Part shown: one piece after another, positions 47,345 through 56,233 of the stretch | How the letters are laid out: the number at the start of each line of letters is the position of its first letter | Numbering within the stretch: the stretch's first letter is position 1 | From: Algorimicrobium echini | Lineage (GTDB): Bacteria; Bacteroidota; Bacteroidia; Flavobacteriales; Flavobacteriaceae | Reading direction: 5' to 3' | DNA: 64,000 bases | NCBI RefSeq assembly: GCF_900115185.1 | Contig: NZ_FOVN01000001.1 | Location: 124,001 to 188,000, forward strand | The notes under the pieces: model-generated | What the model was told of the DNA's origin: nothing | The model's input: the letters and a program-made list of their open reading frames with translations, nothing else | The model's database searches: none | Made by a program: the position numbers and the translations under genes

Positions 47345-48118
47345 TCAAGTGCTCGGTTCTTGCCTAAAACATTCCACCAACATCCCATAAAGTTCCGGAT
47401 GTTTCTTTTTTAACAAGTCTGGACGCTCAAAAAAATACTCTGACGCAACCGCAAAAAATTCCGCTTGGTTTGTACCGCCATATTTACGAATATCGGAATG
47501 GTTATCGTTAATCGCTTCCATTTCTTTATGGATTAGGTTTAACCACGGTATCGCATATTGGTGCTGCAATAATCGTTCTGGTACCCCATCCGTTCTATCA
47601 TCGAGCTTATCTATTAGGTGTACAAATTCGTGGATGCCAGTATTGTTTTTATCACTTTTATTATTGAAACCGTGGTATAACGCTTTCTTGGACAAAATCA
47701 TTTGCTTTTCAAATCGTCCGTTCCCTACAATCCCACCAATATTGCGAGATTTATCCCTACTGCCAAATTGCATATCCTCATTAAAATTGTCAGGATATAA
47801 AAGTATTCCGCTTAAATTGGTGTAATGCCATTCTTTAAAGCCAAACACGGGTATTACCGCACTCGCAGCAATTAGAATTTTATCGAGCTCTTCCAATTCC
47901 AATTTCACTCCGTCAATATAGACTTCGCTCAAAAATTGCATCATTCGCTGTTGAAAAACCTTTTGATTTTCTTCTGAAAGATTGCGATAATAGAGCACAT
48001 TTTCTAATAACAACCCGTGCCAATGTTCTGGAAAAGGTTTAACCTTTCGTCGCCTTGCTTTTCTGTAAAAATGAATGGCAAAAAAAATGACGACACCTAA
48101 GAGAATTACATAAACCAT
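47345..48118 (-). CDS. mtfA: Zinc-dependent peptidase of the MtfA family
   Basis: A 257-aa protein with one N-terminal membrane helix (VYVILLGVVIFFAIHFY) and a gluzincin core: HEFVH (H163, E164, H167) in NNTGIHEFVHLIDKLDDRTDGVP, with a downstream Glu in TNQAEFFAVASEYFF. This is the MtfA (Mlc titration factor) signature. In E. coli MtfA binds Mlc and has peptidase activity; the role in Bacteroidota is unknown. Here it is the last gene of the minus-strand metal cargo, 15 bp downstream of the HMA chaperone gene. Confidence 0.88.
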   Translation of the reverse strand: MVYVILLGVVIFFAIHFYRKARRRKVKPFPEHWHGLLLENVLYYRNLSEENQKVFQQRMMQFLSEVYIDGVKLELEELDKILIAASAVIPVFGFKEWHYTNLSGILLYPDNFNEDMQFGSRDKSRNIGGIVGNGRFEKQMILSKKALYHGFNNKSDKNNTGIHEFVHLIDKLDDRTDGVPERLLQHQYAIPWLNLIHKEMEAINDNHSDIRKYGGTNQAEFFAVASEYFFERPDLLKKKHPELYGMLVECFRQEPST

Positions 48119-48133
48119 CCTTATTCAGAAGTA

Positions 48134-48346
48134 TTAATCTATGGATTCCGCTTTGAACCCTACTTTTTGCAAAGTAACCTTCACTTCTTCTTCCGTCGCA
48201 CTATCGGTTTCTACGGTTAGTATCTTATCGGGATTGTTCGTATCCACTTCCCAGCTTTCTACACCTTCTTGCTTGTTTAAAAAAGGGGTAACTTTTGACA
48301 CACAACCGCCACAATTGATATTTGTTTTAAATTTTAAAGTTTTCAT
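48134..48346 (-). CDS. HMA-domain copper chaperone (CopZ-like)
   Basis: A 70-aa single heavy-metal-associated domain. The metal site is CGGC in NINCGGCVSKVTPFL, where most chaperones have a CxxC after a Met. The ferredoxin-like pattern (KFKTNINCGG ... KILTVETDSATEEEVKVTLQKVGFKAE) is complete. It should hand Cu(I) to the CopA ATPase encoded directly upstream (23 bp gap), in the same transcription unit. Confidence 0.9.
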   Translation of the reverse strand: MKTLKFKTNINCGGCVSKVTPFLNKQEGVESWEVDTNNPDKILTVETDSATEEEVKVTLQKVGFKAESID

Positions 48347-48369
48347 TGTATTTGAATTTATAATTAATA

Positions 48370-50628
48370 TTAAAGTTTTATTCGTTTAAGCCTTAAGCTA
48401 TTTAGAACTACAGATACGCTACTGAATGCCATTGCCATTCCTGCTATCATTGGGTCCAATAAGAATCCATTTACGGGATACAAAACGCCTGCTGCAATTG
48501 GAATACCAATGAGATTATAAATGAATGCCCAAAATAGATTCTGACGTATGCCCAATACGGTTCTTTTTGATAGTTCCAACGCTTTTGGAATAGATTGCAA
48601 ATCAGACGTTATCAATGTCATTTTCGCAACGTCCATTGCTATGTCCGAACCTTTACCCATTGCGATACTTACATTGGCTTGTGCCAAAGCGTGGGAATCA
48701 TTGATGCCATCACCAACCATAGCTACTATCTTACCATCAGCTTGCAGTTTTTCCACAAAAGCTGCTTTCTCTGAAGGCATCACTTCGCCTTGGTAATTTG
48801 TTATTCCTACTTGTTTTGCGACAGCAGATGCAGTTTTATTATTATCTCCTGTAAGCATATAGACATCAATGCCTCGTTCTTGAAGCGTTGCTATGGCCTT
48901 TTTTGAAGTTTGCTTAATCTTGTCTGCAATAGCGAGTATCGCCAGCACTTGTTCATCATTTCCATAGAAAATGACTGTTTTCGCTTGCTCTTCGAGGCTT
49001 TCTGCTGTTTGCATTAAGGAAGCGTCAATTTGAATATTTTTCTCAAACATTAGTTTATGATTCCCCACATAGTATTTCGACCCATTTTTTGCTTGAGCTT
49101 TCACACCCATCCCTGTAATACTTTCAAACGAAGCAATATCCACTTTTTCAATATTTTCATTTTTTAAGTGGTTGACTACCGCTTCAGCCAAAGGATGTTC
49201 TGATTGTGCTTCTATTGCCAAAAGAATTTGTTTGTATTGATTTTGATTTTCAAGTTTATCCTTCCAAAGTATATCAGTTACTAACGGTTTCCCTTCTGTA
49301 ATTGTGCCTGTTTTGTCGAGAATGACCGCATTCACTTTATGACCGAGTTCTAAACTCTCGGCATCTTTTATAAGAATATTGTTTTCTGCACCTTTACCAA
49401 TACCCACCATAATGGCAGTAGGTGTTGCCAAACCTAACGCACAAGGACAGGCTATAACCAATACTGCTACAGATGTCAACAAGGCTTGTGAAAATGCATT
49501 ATCCCCTCCAGCCGACATCCAAATAATAAAGGTAATAACAGAAATCCCTAATACAATCGGAACAAATATTCCTGCGATTTTATCAACTAGTTTCTGTACA
49601 GGTGCTTTACTTCCTTGGGCTTCCTGAACCATTTTAATGATTTGGGAAAGCAAGGTTTCTCCACCTACTTTTTCAGCAATAAATTGGAAACTACCTTTTT
49701 GGTTTACCGTACCCGCAAATACTTTTCCACCATCTGATTTTTCTACTGGAACTGGTTCTCCCGTAATCATACTTTCATCTACATAAGAGCTTCCTTTAGA
49801 CACCAACCCATCTACAGGAATTTTATCTCCAGGTTTTACCAAAATAGTTTGACCTACTTGCACAGTCGAAATAGGAATCTCCTTTTCTTCCCCATTCTCA
49901 ATAATCTTTAGCGTTTTGGGTTGTAAACCCATCAGCTTTTTAATGGCTGAAGAGGTATTGGATTTTGCCTTTTCTTCCAAGAGTTTCCCCAAGGAAATAA
50001 AGGTTATAATGACAGTAGCCGCCTCATAATAGACGTGAGGCTCGATACCACGACTCAACCAAAATTCAGGAAAAAAGGTGTTGAAAACACTAAACAAAAA
50101 TGCAATTCCGGTACTCAAGGCCACCAAGGTATCCATATTCGCCTTACCGTGTTTGGCTTGCTTGAAAGCATTGATAAAAAAGCTACGACCAAACCAAAAT
50201 AGAATAGGGAAAGCCAATAGTAAAGAAATCCACTTACCTGGTTCCCATTGCATAAAAAACATTCCTAATACAAAAATTGGAAGCGTAAGAATGGCTGACC
50301 AAATAGTGCGATTTTTTATGTCTTGATAGTGCTTTTGCTGTAGTTCTTGTTGTACTTCCGAAGGATTCTCCGCATCAATGATAATGTCATAGCCCACTTC
50401 GCGAAGTGCATTTTGAAGTTGATTAGGACTCAACTCTTTGTCGTACTCTACAAGAACAGAGCTATTGGCAAAATTTACGCTTGCATCAAAAACGCCTTCC
50501 GTATGCTTTAATACAGATTCAACGCTTGCTGCACACGATGCGCAGGTCATTCCTGTAACCGGGAATGATTCTTTTATTCCTTGTTTATGGGTCTTTTCTT
50601 TGGTTTCAAATATGTTAATTGTATCCAT
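48370..50628 (-). CDS. copA: Copper-translocating P1B-type ATPase CopA
   Basis: A 752-aa Cu(I)-exporting ATPase. It has one N-terminal HMA domain (GMTCASC, C29/C32), eight predicted membrane helices, the CPC ion-binding motif (C394-P395-C396 in [14 protein letters not shown]), TGEP in the actuator domain, the phosphorylated D438 (DKTGTITEG), the SEHPLAEA nucleotide motif and [13 protein letters not shown]. All motifs are intact. It exports copper from the cytoplasm to the periplasm, where the multicopper oxidase and adaptor proteins further upstream in the island act. Confidence 0.96.
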   Translation of the reverse strand: MDTINIFETKEKTHKQGIKESFPVTGMTCASCAASVESVLKHTEGVFDASVNFANSSVLVEYDKELSPNQLQNALREVGYDIIIDAENPSEVQQELQQKHYQDIKNRTIWSAILTLPIFVLGMFFMQWEPGKWISLLLAFPILFWFGRSFFINAFKQAKHGKANMDTLVALSTGIAFLFSVFNTFFPEFWLSRGIEPHVYYEAATVIITFISLGKLLEEKAKSNTSSAIKKLMGLQPKTLKIIENGEEKEIPISTVQVGQTILVKPGDKIPVDGLVSKGSSYVDESMITGEPVPVEKSDGGKVFAGTVNQKGSFQFIAEKVGGETLLSQIIKMVQEAQGSKAPVQKLVDKIAGIFVPIVLGISVITFIIWMSAGGDNAFSQALLTSVAVLVIACPCALGLATPTAIMVGIGKGAENNILIKDAESLELGHKVNAVILDKTGTITEGKPLVTDILWKDKLENQNQYKQILLAIEAQSEHPLAEAVVNHLKNENIEKVDIASFESITGMGVKAQAKNGSKYYVGNHKLMFEKNIQIDASLMQTAESLEEQAKTVIFYGNDEQVLAILAIADKIKQTSKKAIATLQERGIDVYMLTGDNNKTASAVAKQVGITNYQGEVMPSEKAAFVEKLQADGKIVAMVGDGINDSHALAQANVSIAMGKGSDIAMDVAKMTLITSDLQSIPKALELSKRTVLGIRQNLFWAFIYNLIGIPIAAGVLYPVNGFLLDPMIAGMAMAFSSVSVVLNSLRLKRIKL

Positions 50629-50747
50629 AGTCCTATTCTAATTTGTACTCTGCAAATTTCAGGATTAAAAGACTTTAATGTATTATGTTATTTGCTGAAT
50701 GATTTGTAGAATTTGCTGATTACGGAAACTAACGACACTTTATGTCG

Positions 50748-51542
50748 TTAATTGCTCAACTTTAATATTCTTAAAGCACCTTTAATGACTATAACAAAGA
50801 CAATTGTTCCAATAATCAAATCTGGTTTATTGGAATTTAACCAGTAAACTAAAAGTCCTGCAGTTATTACACCTGTATTGATTATTACATCATTTGAGGT
50901 GAAAATCATACTTGCTTTCATATGCGCTTCGTCTTTGCTTTTTGATTTTTGAAGGAGGTATAAACAAATTCCATTGGCGATAAGTGCAAAAATTGAAACG
51001 ATAATCATTGTTGAAAAATCTGGTAGTTTTTCCTCATTAAAAAATCTCCTTAAAACTTCCAGAAATCCAATCGTGGCTAGTAATATTTGAAAATATCCAG
51101 CAATTTTAGCTATTCTTTTCTTTTTGATTAAAGTTCCGCCAACTGCAAAAAGACTAATTCCATAAACAAAACTGTCTGCTAACATATCCAAACTGTCCGC
51201 AACAAGTCCCATTGATTTTGAAATCAAGCCCGTTGTCATTTCAATAATGAAAAAAGCAAAGTTGATTGCAAGAACCGTCCAAAGCAATTTCCTTTGATTT
51301 GTATGTTCTTCGAAATCGGTTTGCTCGGTTTTTTCTGTCGATATTTTTTTTCCACCCAAATTCAGTTCGTATAAAGACTTTTCAATTTGGTCTATTTCTC
51401 CAAAATGAAAAACAGTCAATTTTCGATTGGGAATATCAAAATTCAAATTCGCAATACTTGAAATTCCGTCTAATTTCATTCGGATTAGATTTTCCTCTGA
51501 AGGACAATCCATTTTGGTAATTTCAAATGTTGTTTTTTGCAT
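50748..51542 (-). CDS. Cation diffusion facilitator-type transporter with N-terminal HMA-like domain
   Basis: A 264-aa protein. The first ~75 residues resemble an HMA domain with only one of the usual cysteines (ITKMDCPSEENLIRMKL). The rest is a shortened CDF transporter with about five or six helices; MGLVADSLDMLADSFVYGISL gives the DxxxD metal site and the second metal helix lies near MKASMIFTSNDVIINTGVI. It probably exports a divalent or soft metal. It is grouped with merTP and arsR genes, as in other Bacteroidota mercury-type cassettes. Confidence 0.85.
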   Translation of the reverse strand: MQKTTFEITKMDCPSEENLIRMKLDGISSIANLNFDIPNRKLTVFHFGEIDQIEKSLYELNLGGKKISTEKTEQTDFEEHTNQRKLLWTVLAINFAFFIIEMTTGLISKSMGLVADSLDMLADSFVYGISLFAVGGTLIKKKRIAKIAGYFQILLATIGFLEVLRRFFNEEKLPDFSTMIIVSIFALIANGICLYLLQKSKSKDEAHMKASMIFTSNDVIINTGVITAGLLVYWLNSNKPDLIIGTIVFVIVIKGALRILKLSN

Positions 51543-51554
51543 AATAATTGTTTA

Positions 51555-51761
51555 TTAACAACAACTTTTATTCTCTTGAATTGATGGACAAGCAACAGTT
51601 CCATAAGAGCAATAAACACAACAATCTCCTTCATTTGGTTTCAGAACCGTTTTGCAGTTCTCACACTCGTAAAAGAATTGACAAGCATTTGTTGGCATAT
51701 CTTCTTCTTTTTTATATCCGCAGTTTGGACAGGTAATTTCTGATTTTAATATGAGTTCCAT
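51555..51761 (-). CDS. GDCCVxC-domain cysteine-rich protein
   Basis: A 68-aa protein of the GDCCVxC family, in which one cysteine is selenocysteine in some members; here all are Cys (NEGDCCVYCSYG). Nine further cysteines are arranged in CxxC pairs (CPNCGY, CENCKT) and a C-terminal CC, which suggests zinc or soft-metal binding. It is coupled to merTP (stop/start share one base at 51761). Role inferred as metal buffering in the mercury cassette. Confidence 0.88.
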   Translation of the reverse strand: MELILKSEITCPNCGYKKEEDMPTNACQFFYECENCKTVLKPNEGDCCVYCSYGTVACPSIQENKSCC

Positions 51762-52381
51762 TAGTTTTCTTTTTTATCGGTTACTTTATACCCAGTTGAG
51801 TTAATTGCTTTTTCAATTTCTGTTACATTGGTTTCGGTTTTGTCAAATTCAATGATTGCATTTCCATTTTCGTAGGATGCTTTTGAGATTACAATTCCGT
51901 TAAGTTTATTTACTTCGTGATTTACGTGTTCTTCGCAACTCGCACAAGTCATTCCGCTGATTTTAAATTCAGTTGTTTTAATGTTTGATTTGTCAACTAC
52001 AATTATTTGCTTTTCTGTGTTTGGGTAAAAAATTCCTGAATAGTATGGGAAAGCCAACATCACAATCGCAAATGCGGTTACAATTCCTAAAAAGGTTTTT
52101 GATTGAATAAATTTTGTTTTTCCTGCCTTGCCGGCAGGCAGGTCGTCCGTCTCACATTCGCAGTCAATTTCTTTTTGCGGTTTTAGTTTTTGATACCAAG
52201 CAAAACCAAGAACTAAAATTGTTAGTCCGATTAAATAAGGTCTAAAAGGCTCAATCCAAGAAAATGTTGAAGCAATTCCACTTGTTCCTGCGATTAAAGC
52301 CAAAACTGGTGTCATACAGCATAATGAAGCTGCAATTGCAGTTAACAAACTTGTACCAATTAATTTGTTTTCACTTTTCAC
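51761..52381 (-). CDS. merTP: Fused mercuric transport protein MerTP
   Basis: A 206-aa fusion. The N-terminal MerT part has three hydrophobic helices with the vicinal C21-C22 (ASLCCMTP) that take up Hg(II), a cytoplasmic loop with C74/C76, and the C-terminal MerP-like HMA domain with C146/C149 (GMTCASC). An insert in the loop, LPAGKAG (residues 81-87), is encoded by a GC-rich near-palindrome. The start overlaps arsR by four bases. No merA reductase or merB lyase is seen in the window, so the cassette is transport only as far as visible. Confidence 0.9.
   Translation of the reverse strand: MKSENKLIGTSLLTAIAASLCCMTPVLALIAGTSGIASTFSWIEPFRPYLIGLTILVLGFAWYQKLKPQKEIDCECETDDLPAGKAGKTKFIQSKTFLGIVTAFAIVMLAFPYYSGIFYPNTEKQIIVVDKSNIKTTEFKISGMTCASCEEHVNHEVNKLNGIVISKASYENGNAIIEFDKTETNVTEIEKAINSTGYKVTDKKEN
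52122..52142. repeat. GC-rich near-palindrome inserted in merTP (LPAGKAG element)
   Basis: CCTGCC and GGCAGG flank a TTGCCGGCA core, giving a 21-bp near-palindrome of high GC in very AT-rich surroundings. It is in frame and adds about seven residues (LPAGKAG) to a cytoplasmic loop. Similar palindromic inserts occur in many Bacteroidota genes. Confidence 0.75.
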
Positions 52382-52752
52382 ACCGTCTCAATTATTTTGT
52401 TTTTCTCAAGTATATCAAAAAACGGATTTAGTAATTTTTCGTATTCAGCAGTAAGTGAGTAAAAAATTGTTTGAGCTTCTCTTTCTGTTTCCAATAGATT
52501 TCGGTCTTTCATTTTCCTTAAATGTTGAGAAATAGCGGAAATATTCATTCCGAGAATATCGCTTAAATCACAAACGCAAAGCCTTTTTTCCTCAAAGAGT
52601 AGGTAAAGAATTTTTAGTCGAACACTATTTCCAACCAATGAAAGTCCGTTCGCTAAATAGTCGAACGAGTCGTTTAATTCCGAAACTGTGTCTTTGCAAC
52701 GGTTCATTTGTTCAATATCAGCTTTTTGTCTTATGCAAGAATTATTTTCCAT
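52378..52752 (-). CDS. ArsR/SmtB-family metal-responsive repressor
   Basis: A 124-aa winged-helix regulator. The core is SVRLKILYLLFEEKRLCVCDLSDILGMNISAISQHLRKMKDRNLL, with a Cys-x-Cys (CVC) on the alpha-3 helix as in ArsR/CadC-type sensors. A further Cys pair (C6 and C19) at the N-terminus could complete a metal site. It is the first gene of the merTP cassette and probably represses it until Hg or a similar soft metal binds. The promoter must lie within the 140 bp upstream. Confidence 0.9.
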   Translation of the reverse strand: MENNSCIRQKADIEQMNRCKDTVSELNDSFDYLANGLSLVGNSVRLKILYLLFEEKRLCVCDLSDILGMNISAISQHLRKMKDRNLLETEREAQTIFYSLTAEYEKLLNPFFDILEKNKIIETV

Positions 52753-52892
52753 AATGCAAAGCTACTATTATTTCTTATTTAAGCAAATACTAAAATAAAT
52801 AAACTTTAAATTGTTAGGAAGATTTTAGCTCTTTAATGTTATTAAAGGGGATTACTATTGACGAAAACCAAATATGTTGCTGGCTTATAACG

Positions 52893-53507
52893 TTACAATT
52901 GTCTTTTAAAACTACAGAACAAGAAATTTTGTGTGGTGTTGAATGGTGTTAAGTGGTCTTCCGTTACACACTGTATTTTATCAAATCCATTTTTAAATTC
53001 CATAGTTAATTCATCTTCGTCGTATTGCTTTATGTCAAGTCCGCTACATTTTTTTGGTCCGATTGAAGAAAAGGTTCCTATTATTAAATAACCGCTTACA
53101 CATTTTGTCGCTGTTTTAATATAATTTTTAATCTGTTGGTCCGTAGTAAGAAAATGAAAAGTTGCCCTATCGTGCCAAACATCAAAAGACGAATCAGGTT
53201 TAAATTCGGTAATGTCGCTTACAATCCAATTAACTTTGTTTGCTTTCTTTCCAAGCCTGTTTTTTGCTTTAGCAATTGCTCTTTCTGATGTGTCTAGTAC
53301 AGTAATGCTATTAAATCCTTCTTCAAGTAAATGGTCAACAAGTTTACTGTCTCCGCCTCCAACATCGATGATTTTTGCATTTTTATTTAGCCCAAATGAA
53401 TGAATAAACTCCAGCGAAGTTTTTGGTGTTTCTTGTGTCCAACTTACTTGGTCTGGATTTTTAGTTTCGTAAACTGATTCCCAATGTTTCTTTCTGTCTA
53501 TTTTCAT
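52893..53507 (-). CDS. Class I SAM-dependent methyltransferase
   Basis: A 204-aa Rossmann methyltransferase. Motif I is IIDVGGGDSKLVDHLL (about residues 45-60), followed by ITVLDTSERAIAKAK and WIVSDITEF. The DVWHDRATFHFLT segment resembles thiopurine/tellurite-type methyltransferases. The substrate cannot be read, but a metalloid or small thiol is plausible given the island context (inference). It stands alone between arsR and the AraC-type gene. Confidence 0.85.
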   Translation of the reverse strand: MKIDRKKHWESVYETKNPDQVSWTQETPKTSLEFIHSFGLNKNAKIIDVGGGDSKLVDHLLEEGFNSITVLDTSERAIAKAKNRLGKKANKVNWIVSDITEFKPDSSFDVWHDRATFHFLTTDQQIKNYIKTATKCVSGYLIIGTFSSIGPKKCSGLDIKQYDEDELTMEFKNGFDKIQCVTEDHLTPFNTTQNFLFCSFKRQL

Positions 53508-53590
53508 TTTGATGCCTTTATTCGGCTTTTAAATATATTGATATATAATTTTGATTTTAAATTATCCCAATTAATAGCAGAGAAAACACT

Positions 53591-54157
53591 TTAAATCTCA
53601 TCCAAAAATTTACGGTTTTTATCAATTGCCTTTTTAAACTGTGAAGGTGTCATTCCTGTAACTTTTTTAAATTGGTTACTCAAATAGGCCACACTACTGT
53701 AATTCATTTTAAAGGCTATTTCACTCAAAGTTAATTCGTCGTAAACTAAAAGTTCTTTTATATGTTCAATTTTTTGGTTGATAATGTATTGCTCAAAGGT
53801 GATACTTTCAACCGATGAAAACAGTGAGCTTAAATATTTATAATCAAGATGTATGTTGTCGCTTACATAATCTGCCCATTTAATGTTCAGTTCGCTGGAT
53901 GAGATATGAATTTTATTTACAACCAATGTTTTCATCTGTTCGATAAGTTGACTTTTACGGTCGTCAATCAAATTGAAACCTGAATTTTGAAGGGCTTCGG
54001 AAAGCTCTTTTTTGGTGTTTGTATTTAATGTTGACAATAATTTAACCTCTCCCAATTTAATAGAAGCATAGGATATTTCAAGTTGTTTTAAAATATTGGA
54101 TACTGCCGAGATACATCTTGGGCAGACCATATTTTTAATATAGATAATCTCACTCAT
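53591..54157 (-). CDS. HMA-domain-AraC helix-turn-helix fusion regulator
   Basis: A 188-aa protein. The first ~75 residues look like an HMA domain with CxxC (MVCPRCISAV, C12/C15). The C-terminal ~100 residues are an AraC-type double HTH (HIKELLVYDELTLSEIAFKMNYSSVAYLSNQFKKVTGMTPSQFKKA). The plan implies direct metal sensing through the CxxC. It probably activates the copper genes around it. It follows a small membrane protein gene and the CusB-like adaptor gene. Confidence 0.85.
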   Translation of the reverse strand: MSEIIYIKNMVCPRCISAVSNILKQLEISYASIKLGEVKLLSTLNTNTKKELSEALQNSGFNLIDDRKSQLIEQMKTLVVNKIHISSSELNIKWADYVSDNIHLDYKYLSSLFSSVESITFEQYIINQKIEHIKELLVYDELTLSEIAFKMNYSSVAYLSNQFKKVTGMTPSQFKKAIDKNRKFLDEI

Positions 54158-54169
54158 ATAATACTTGTT

Positions 54170-54346
54170 TTAAAACAAGGTTAACCCAGATTTGTTTAGT
54201 GAATAGTAAACAGCAGCTATCGCAGCAATTACAAAAACCAATACTATCACAACAAAAGCTATAATTTTATCTTTTTTTGAGATATTACTTTTAGGTTGAT
54301 GCTTCTTCCTTTCATTTTTTCGTCTATTTCTTCTTCTTTCACTCAT
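54170..54346 (-). CDS. Small single-pass membrane protein (58 aa)
   Basis: Read on the minus strand from the ATG at 54346: a very basic N-terminus (MSERRRNRRKNERKKHQ), then one hydrophobic helix (IIAFVVIVLVFVIAAIAAVY), stopping at 54170. The positive-inside rule puts the N-terminus in the cytoplasm. It lies between the CusB-like adaptor gene and the AraC-type gene on the same strand with short gaps, so it is likely a real gene. No family recognised. Confidence 0.65.
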   Translation of the reverse strand: MSERRRNRRKNERKKHQPKSNISKKDKIIAFVVIVLVFVIAAIAAVYYSLNKSGLTLF

Positions 54347-54419
54347 TATCGTTCGCCATTATAAAACCAAGATTATTTTTTGGCCTTATGAAGATTACTT
54401 GATTAATCCGTAATTCGTT

Positions 54420-56222
54420 TTATTTTAAAGTTGCTTTTACCTCTCCACAGGTTAACATAGCCTCTCCATAATATGGATTTCGCACTTCTTCTTCCAAACT
54501 TATCCAATAGGCACCTTTATTGTTATCGGCCATTGGGCAAAACTGGATATATACATTTTGATTGACCCCAAAAAGCTGTACACCACTTATCATATGTGCC
54601 GAAAGATGCTTGAAATGCCCTCTTTGTGCTGCTATGTCTGAACTGTTCTCAATAGCATCTGCTGATGACTTTAGTTCCTTTTGAATGGTCATCCAATGGT
54701 TATGTGCCTTTTCATCAGATAATAATTTCATATCTACTTTTTTCAAGGACTGGTTGATTTGTTCTCCTGCTTGTTGAGCACCCTTGGTATCAGTGTTTAC
54801 TAATGCGTCCTTCAAAAGAATGTAATCATCAAAAACCTGTTCTAACTGAATCTGAAATTTGTTTGAAACCTTAATTCTTTCCTTCATTTGAGAATGATCG
54901 GTTACATCCATATTTTCTCCAGAACTATCTTCTTGCATTCCCAAATGCCCTTCGTGTCCCGTCATAGTTTTACCTCCTTCTTGATTCATCATTGATTTTT
55001 TACCCTGAAGCTGTGCCGCGGCATCTACTGTAAACGTGCCGTTAGTTACCACTTCATCTCCATTTTTTAAACCTTCAAGAACGGTATAACTATCGCCAGT
55101 GGCATTGCCCAATAAAACTTCTTTCATCTCAAAAACAGCTTTATCAGGGTCTGTTTTGACATAGACCACAGAACGTTCGCCCGTCCACATAACAGCCGTT
55201 GACGGTATGGAAACGGTGTTCTCTGTGCTCGTTTGAGCACCCTCGATTATCCCTTCCACAAACATTCCCGGCTTAAAAAGGTCTTTTTTATTTTGTAGAA
55301 CTGCTCTCACGACCACCGTTCTTGTAGCAGAGTTTAATAAGGGGTCAATAAACGAGACCGTGGCGTCAAACACTTCATTTCTATAGGCATTGGTGGTTAC
55401 TTTAATGGTTTGTCCTTCTTTTAAGGACGCAATTTGGTTTTCGTAAGCATCAAATTCTGCCCATACTGTATTGAGATTGGCAATTTTGTACAAGGGTTGT
55501 CCTTGTTTTAAATAATCTCCTTCCTCTACCATTTTCTGTGTTACCGTTCCTGATACGGTTGCGTACACAGGAAAGTTTTCTTGTACTTTCCCAGAGTTTT
55601 CTATGGCGTTGATTTGCTTTTCTGAAAGTTTCCAAAGTTTAAGCTTGTTTCTAACAGCTTTATATAATTCTGGTTGCGATTCTTTTAAGGATGAAGCGGT
55701 AAGCAGTTCTTGCTGTGCCGCAACTAATTCTGGAGAATAAATAGTTGCCAAGCGTTGTCCTGCGCCCACACGTTCTCCAGTAGAATTAACGTATAATTTT
55801 TCAATTCTTCCTCCAAAATATGTGACCTGTACGGCATTTGACTCTTCATTTGCTTTTATCTTTCCAGATAACTTTAGGGAATTATTTCCCATTTGTCCTT
55901 GTCCCACAAGTGACGTTTGAATATTGGCTAGGGCCATTGCGTTATCGGTCATTTTGATTTCATTGGCATTGAGGCCATCGGCACCCGATTCAGCTGGAAT
56001 TAAATCCATTCCACATATTGGGCAGTCGCCAGGTTCTGGTTGCATAATCTGTGGGTGCATAGAACAGGTCCACATTTGATTAGTAGCAATTTCTTCTGAA
56101 TGTTCGTGATTGTCTTTAGCACTATTAGTTGCCTTATCAGTAGAATCTCCACCGAACAGCAGAAAGCCGCCTAGAAGGCCAACAATCAAGGCAATACCTA
56201 TATAAATGATGTTTTTTTTCAT
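54420..56222 (-). CDS. cusB: CusB-like RND efflux periplasmic adaptor with heavy-metal and DUF3347 domains
   Basis: A 600-aa membrane-fusion protein. After an N-terminal membrane anchor (IALIVGLLGGFLLF) comes a heavy-metal-binding domain (WTCSMHPQIMQPEPGDCPICGMDL: C53, H56, C67, C70). The adaptor core is VTYFGGRIEKLYVNSTGERVGAGQ, YSPELVAAQQELL, VSGTVTQKMVEEGDYLKQGQPLY and GMFVEGIIE. The last ~150 residues are a DUF3347 domain ending QFCPMADNNKG and NPYYGEAMLTCGEV. It links an RND pump to an outer-membrane channel for Cu/Ag efflux, but no cusA or cusC lies next to it in the window. Confidence 0.93.
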   Translation of the reverse strand: MKKNIIYIGIALIVGLLGGFLLFGGDSTDKATNSAKDNHEHSEEIATNQMWTCSMHPQIMQPEPGDCPICGMDLIPAESGADGLNANEIKMTDNAMALANIQTSLVGQGQMGNNSLKLSGKIKANEESNAVQVTYFGGRIEKLYVNSTGERVGAGQRLATIYSPELVAAQQELLTASSLKESQPELYKAVRNKLKLWKLSEKQINAIENSGKVQENFPVYATVSGTVTQKMVEEGDYLKQGQPLYKIANLNTVWAEFDAYENQIASLKEGQTIKVTTNAYRNEVFDATVSFIDPLLNSATRTVVVRAVLQNKKDLFKPGMFVEGIIEGAQTSTENTVSIPSTAVMWTGERSVVYVKTDPDKAVFEMKEVLLGNATGDSYTVLEGLKNGDEVVTNGTFTVDAAAQLQGKKSMMNQEGGKTMTGHEGHLGMQEDSSGENMDVTDHSQMKERIKVSNKFQIQLEQVFDDYILLKDALVNTDTKGAQQAGEQINQSLKKVDMKLLSDEKAHNHWMTIQKELKSSADAIENSSDIAAQRGHFKHLSAHMISGVQLFGVNQNVYIQFCPMADNNKGAYWISLEEEVRNPYYGEAMLTCGEVKATLK

Positions 56223-56233
56223 TGTTTTTGTTT

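Noticed and set aside
52863-52905. Integron attC-like site (GGCTTATAACGTT) before the methyltransferase
   Set aside because: Only a short match to the core; no paired RYYYAAC arm or imperfect hairpin of the usual length, and no integron integrase in the window.
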